This document shows positions 45,348-47,247 of a stretch of 47,247 bases of DNA, in pieces. The stretch lies in assembly GCA_013519935.1 (NCBI GenBank), contig JACDUA010000032.1:1-47247 (forward strand), given 5' to 3'. The position numbers and the translations under genes were made by a program. This stretch comes from Ectothiorhodospiraceae bacterium WFHF3C12 (GTDB lineage Bacteria > Pseudomonadota > Gammaproteobacteria > Nitrococcales > Nitrococcaceae). Each line of letters opens with the position of its first letter. Within the stretch, counting starts at the first letter, position 1. Under the pieces are notes generated by a model, which made no database searches, had not been told where the DNA came from, and saw nothing but the letters and a program-made list of their open reading frames with translations.

Positions 45348-46064
45348 ATGGATGCCGTAACCGAATCAGCCCAAATGCCGATGCTCGCCGGGTTACAGGC
45401 CCTGCTCAACAACGGCGGGCCCGTGGTCGCCATCCTGCTGGCGATGTCGGTCCTCGCCCTGGCCATCGTGCTGCTCAAGCTCTGGCAGTTCCTGCGCCTG
45501 GGTCTGCACCGCGTGGGCTTCATCGCGCCGGCCCTGGACGCCTGGCGTGGCGGCGACGGCGAGGGTGCGCTCAAGGCCCTGGATGGACAGCCCAATCCCA
45601 TAGCCCGGGTGCTCGCCATCGCCATGGGCGGCATCCGCCGGCAGGAACCGGAGTACCAGGTACGCGAGGAGGCGAGCCGCGTGGCCGTCGGTCATATCGA
45701 GCAGCTGCGCAGCAACCTGCGGCTGTTGGAAATTATCGCCACCCTCAGCCCCCTGCTCGGCCTGCTGGGCACGGTGCTCGGCATGATCGAGGCCTTCCAG
45801 AAGCTCGAAGGGGCCGGTGCCGGCCAGGTGGATCCCGCGGTGCTCTCCGGGGGTATCTGGGAGGCGCTGCTGACCACCGCGGTGGGTCTGGCGGTGGCCA
45901 TTCCCGCCACGGCGGCCCTGTCGCTATTTGAGCGCGCGGTGGAGCGCTTCAAGCACCGGCTGGAGGACGCCCTGACCCGGGTCTTCACCGGCACGGCACC
46001 GGACCGGGCCGGCGCTGCCGCGGAGCTGCGCGTCGCGGAACGTCGTGCCGCCGATGCGCATTGA
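45348..46064 (+). CDS. exbB: ExbB/TolQ-family proton channel protein
   Basis: A 238-residue inner-membrane protein with three membrane segments (about 24-45, 128-150 and 170-195). The MotA/TolQ/ExbB channel block LLEIIATLSPLLGLLGTVLGMIEAFQ and LSGGIWEALLTTAVGLAVAIPA are canonical. With ExbD it couples the proton gradient to TonB. Placed before two exbD genes and tonB it is ExbB and not TolQ. No strong ribosome site before ATG 45348. The stop overlaps the first exbD. Confidence 0.93.
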   Translation: MDAVTESAQMPMLAGLQALLNNGGPVVAILLAMSVLALAIVLLKLWQFLRLGLHRVGFIAPALDAWRGGDGEGALKALDGQPNPIARVLAIAMGGIRRQEPEYQVREEASRVAVGHIEQLRSNLRLLEIIATLSPLLGLLGTVLGMIEAFQKLEGAGAGQVDPAVLSGGIWEALLTTAVGLAVAIPATAALSLFERAVERFKHRLEDALTRVFTGTAPDRAGAAAELRVAERRAADAH

Positions 46065-46437
46065 GGAGACCCGGCGCCGTCCACGCTCGCCGAGTCTGAC
46101 CCCGCTGATCGACGTGGTGTTCATCCTGCTGGTCTTCTTCATGCTGGTATCGAGCTTCGTGGAATGGCGGGCCATCAAGGTGGATACGCCGCCTGCGGTG
46201 ACCCTGGCCCGGCCGGGCGCCGATACCACGACGCGCCGGCTGCAGGTCTTTCCCGGCGGACGGCTCGTGCTCGATGGCGAGACGGTGGATCTGCCCGGGT
46301 TGGCCCGCCGGGTGCGCGCCCGTCCCGGTGAGGCGGTTCAGGTCGTGCCCATGCCGGGCCTGACCCTGCAGCCCCTGGTCACAGTGCTCGACCGCATCGC
46401 CGCGGCTGGCGGCAGCGCGGCCTTACGGGAGCCCTGA
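46054..46437 (+). CDS. exbD: ExbD/TolR-family protein, proton-carrying type
   Basis: A 127-residue protein with one membrane segment (about 18-38) and a periplasmic domain. SLTPLIDVVFILLVFFML has the membrane Asp20 that is essential for proton flow in ExbD/TolR. ATG 46054 overlaps the exbB stop by 11 bases; GTG 46045 is an alternative. It stands immediately before a second, divergent exbD. Confidence 0.9.
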   Translation: MRIEETRRRPRSPSLTPLIDVVFILLVFFMLVSSFVEWRAIKVDTPPAVTLARPGADTTTRRLQVFPGGRLVLDGETVDLPGLARRVRARPGEAVQVVPMPGLTLQPLVTVLDRIAAAGGSAALREP

Positions 46438-46438
46438 C

Positions 46439-46831
46439 ATGCGGCTTCCGGAACCGCCGCGCCGGGGCGAGGGCGAGAACGTCATACCGCTGATCAACGT
46501 GGTCTTCCTGCTGCTAATCTTCTTCATGATCGCCGGCAGCCTGGGCCGGACGGAGCTGTTCCGGGTCGAGCCGCCCGAGTCGGCCAGCGAGGCGCCCCTG
46601 CCGCCGGAGGCACGTCGCGTGCTGCTGGCCGACGACGGCCGTCTGGCCCTGGACGGGCGGGCAGTATCCCTGGAGCAGCTCGGCAGCGCGCTTGACGGCG
46701 GGGCCGCGCCGGTGGAGATCAAGGCGGATGGCGGCGCCCACGCGGCGAAGCTCATGGCGGTGCTGGCCGCGGTGCGGGAGGCCGGCATCGAGGAAGTGGA
46801 GCTGATAACCGTCAGGGACCGGGACGGCTGA
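46439..46831 (+). CDS. Second ExbD paralogue with Asn in place of the membrane Asp
   Basis: A 130-residue ExbD-like protein with one membrane segment (about 16-36). The family position reads [15 protein letters not shown]: Asn20 replaces the protonatable Asp (codon AAC). The periplasmic part ends [12 protein letters not shown]. It starts one base after the previous stop and its own TGA overlaps the tonB ATG, so all four genes are coupled. It probably acts as the non-protonatable half of an ExbD pair; see findings. Confidence 0.88.
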   Translation: MRLPEPPRRGEGENVIPLINVVFLLLIFFMIAGSLGRTELFRVEPPESASEAPLPPEARRVLLADDGRLALDGRAVSLEQLGSALDGGAAPVEIKADGGAHAAKLMAVLAAVREAGIEEVELITVRDRDG

Positions 46832-47247
46832 TGGCGCGGGCGGGGCAATGGCTGGTCGCGATGCTTGTCGCGGCCGCGCTGCATCTGGCCGTGTTCTTGA
46901 GCTGGCCGCAGGCCGAATCCGGTGCCGTGGCCGAGGGCCAGGGCGGTATCCGCATCGGTCTGGGCCGGCGGGGCGGGGAGCCGGCGCCCCAGGAACAGCA
47001 ATCCGAGCCGCCGGACGAGCCCGCCGATCAGCCGCCCGAGCCGGAGCCCGAGCCGAAGCCCGAGCCGAAGCCCGAGCCGAAGCCGAAGCCGAAGCCGGAG
47101 CCGAAGCCGGAGCCGAAGCCGAAGCCGGAGCCGAAGCCGGAGCCGGAGCCGGAGCCGGAGCCGAAGCCGGAGCCGAAGCCGGAGCCGAAGCCGGAGCCGA
47201 AGCCGGAGCCGAAGCCGGAGCCGAAGCCGGAGCCGAAGCCGGAGCCG
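46831..47247 (+). CDS. tonB: TonB energy-transducing protein, C-terminus outside window
   Basis: 139 codons are present. A short cytoplasmic start, a membrane segment (about 8-25, [18 protein letters not shown] with the conserved His18), then an acidic linker and a very long X-Pro tract (Glu-Pro and Lys-Pro dipeptides) from about residue 70 to the end. This is the periplasm-spanning region of TonB. The C-terminal domain that touches receptors is not in the window. ATG 46831 overlaps the preceding stop (TGATG). Confidence 0.9.
   Translation, partial: MARAGQWLVAMLVAAALHLAVFLSWPQAESGAVAEGQGGIRIGLGRRGGEPAPQEQQSEPPDEPADQPPEPEPEPKPEPKPEPKPKPKPEPKPEPKPKPEPKPEPEPEPEPKPEPKPEPKPEPKPEPKPEPKPEPKPEP
47038..47247 (+). 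repeat. Low-complexity hexanucleotide tract in tonB
   Basis: About 35 tandem six-base units GAGCCG or AAGCCG (with a few CCC variants), becoming a regular 12-base alternation GAGCCGAAGCCG from about 47155 to the window edge. Confidence 0.95.

Noticed and set aside
47038-47247. Possible CRISPR or satellite array
   Set aside because: Six-base units without spacers, in frame within tonB; it is a Pro-rich coding tract.

Overview
The window is a GC-rich, gene-dense stretch of chromosome from a Gram-negative proteobacterium, most likely a gammaproteobacterium. Evidence includes Fur/TonB/ExbBD iron uptake genes, outer-membrane proteins, RimO, FabI, NnrS, an ATP-type PEP carboxykinase and a Tat-exported high-potential iron-sulfur protein (HiPIP). 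HiPIP, NnrS, the acidic exported proteins and the REP-like palindromes point to a Chromatiales/Ectothiorhodospiraceae-like, possibly halophilic organism. That placement is inference, because no 16S or other marker is present. I saw no insertion sequence, prophage or CRISPR array.

Left third (1-14,800): a lipid block (crotonase-family isomerase, MaoC/PhaJ hydratase, FabI) is followed by an SLC13/RCK-type permease and an EAL phosphodiesterase. Next, on the minus strand, come glyoxalase I, a very large secreted subtilase and a lactate-monooxygenase-like flavoenzyme. Two tandem tRNA-Leu genes (anticodons UAG and GAG) lie upstream of nnrS, which overlaps an HDOD gene, and an OmpA-like lipoprotein follows.

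Middle (14,800-31,300): a fused 5-oxoprolinase/hydantoinase, an HD-GYP protein, a patatin, a hemerythrin-like protein, a class I glutamine amidotransferase, and a 1,027-residue REC-PAS-GAF-PAS-GGDEF-EAL protein. HiPIP, a three-domain ATP-dependent DNA ligase translationally coupled to a small membrane protein, and pckA complete this part. Palindromic elements lie before and after pckA.

Right third (31,300-47,247): rimO; an outer-membrane barrel; a TIGR03546/TIGR03545 pair (small membrane protein plus AsmA-like protein) followed by a bactofilin; an AT-rich intergenic region with a DnaA-box cluster; a REC-CheC / PAS-GGDEF operon; small EF-hand and rhodanese genes; a sirtuin; DUF924; a degenerate GGDEF protein; a VanZ / CbiM-like permease / bactofilin-like membrane protein operon; and finally a putatively Fur-controlled exbB-exbD-exbD-tonB operon that runs off the end inside a Pro-Glu-Lys repeat.

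Two themes recur. One is cyclic-di-GMP signalling: an EAL, an HD-GYP, a GGDEF-EAL, a GGDEF and a degenerate GGDEF protein within about 39 kb. The other is cell-envelope biology. The points most worth a second look are the second ExbD, which has Asn in place of the proton-carrying Asp; the TIGR03546/TIGR03545 pair; the DnaA-box cluster; and the ATP-dependent ligase. All family assignments come from reading the sequence and remembered motifs; no database search was run.
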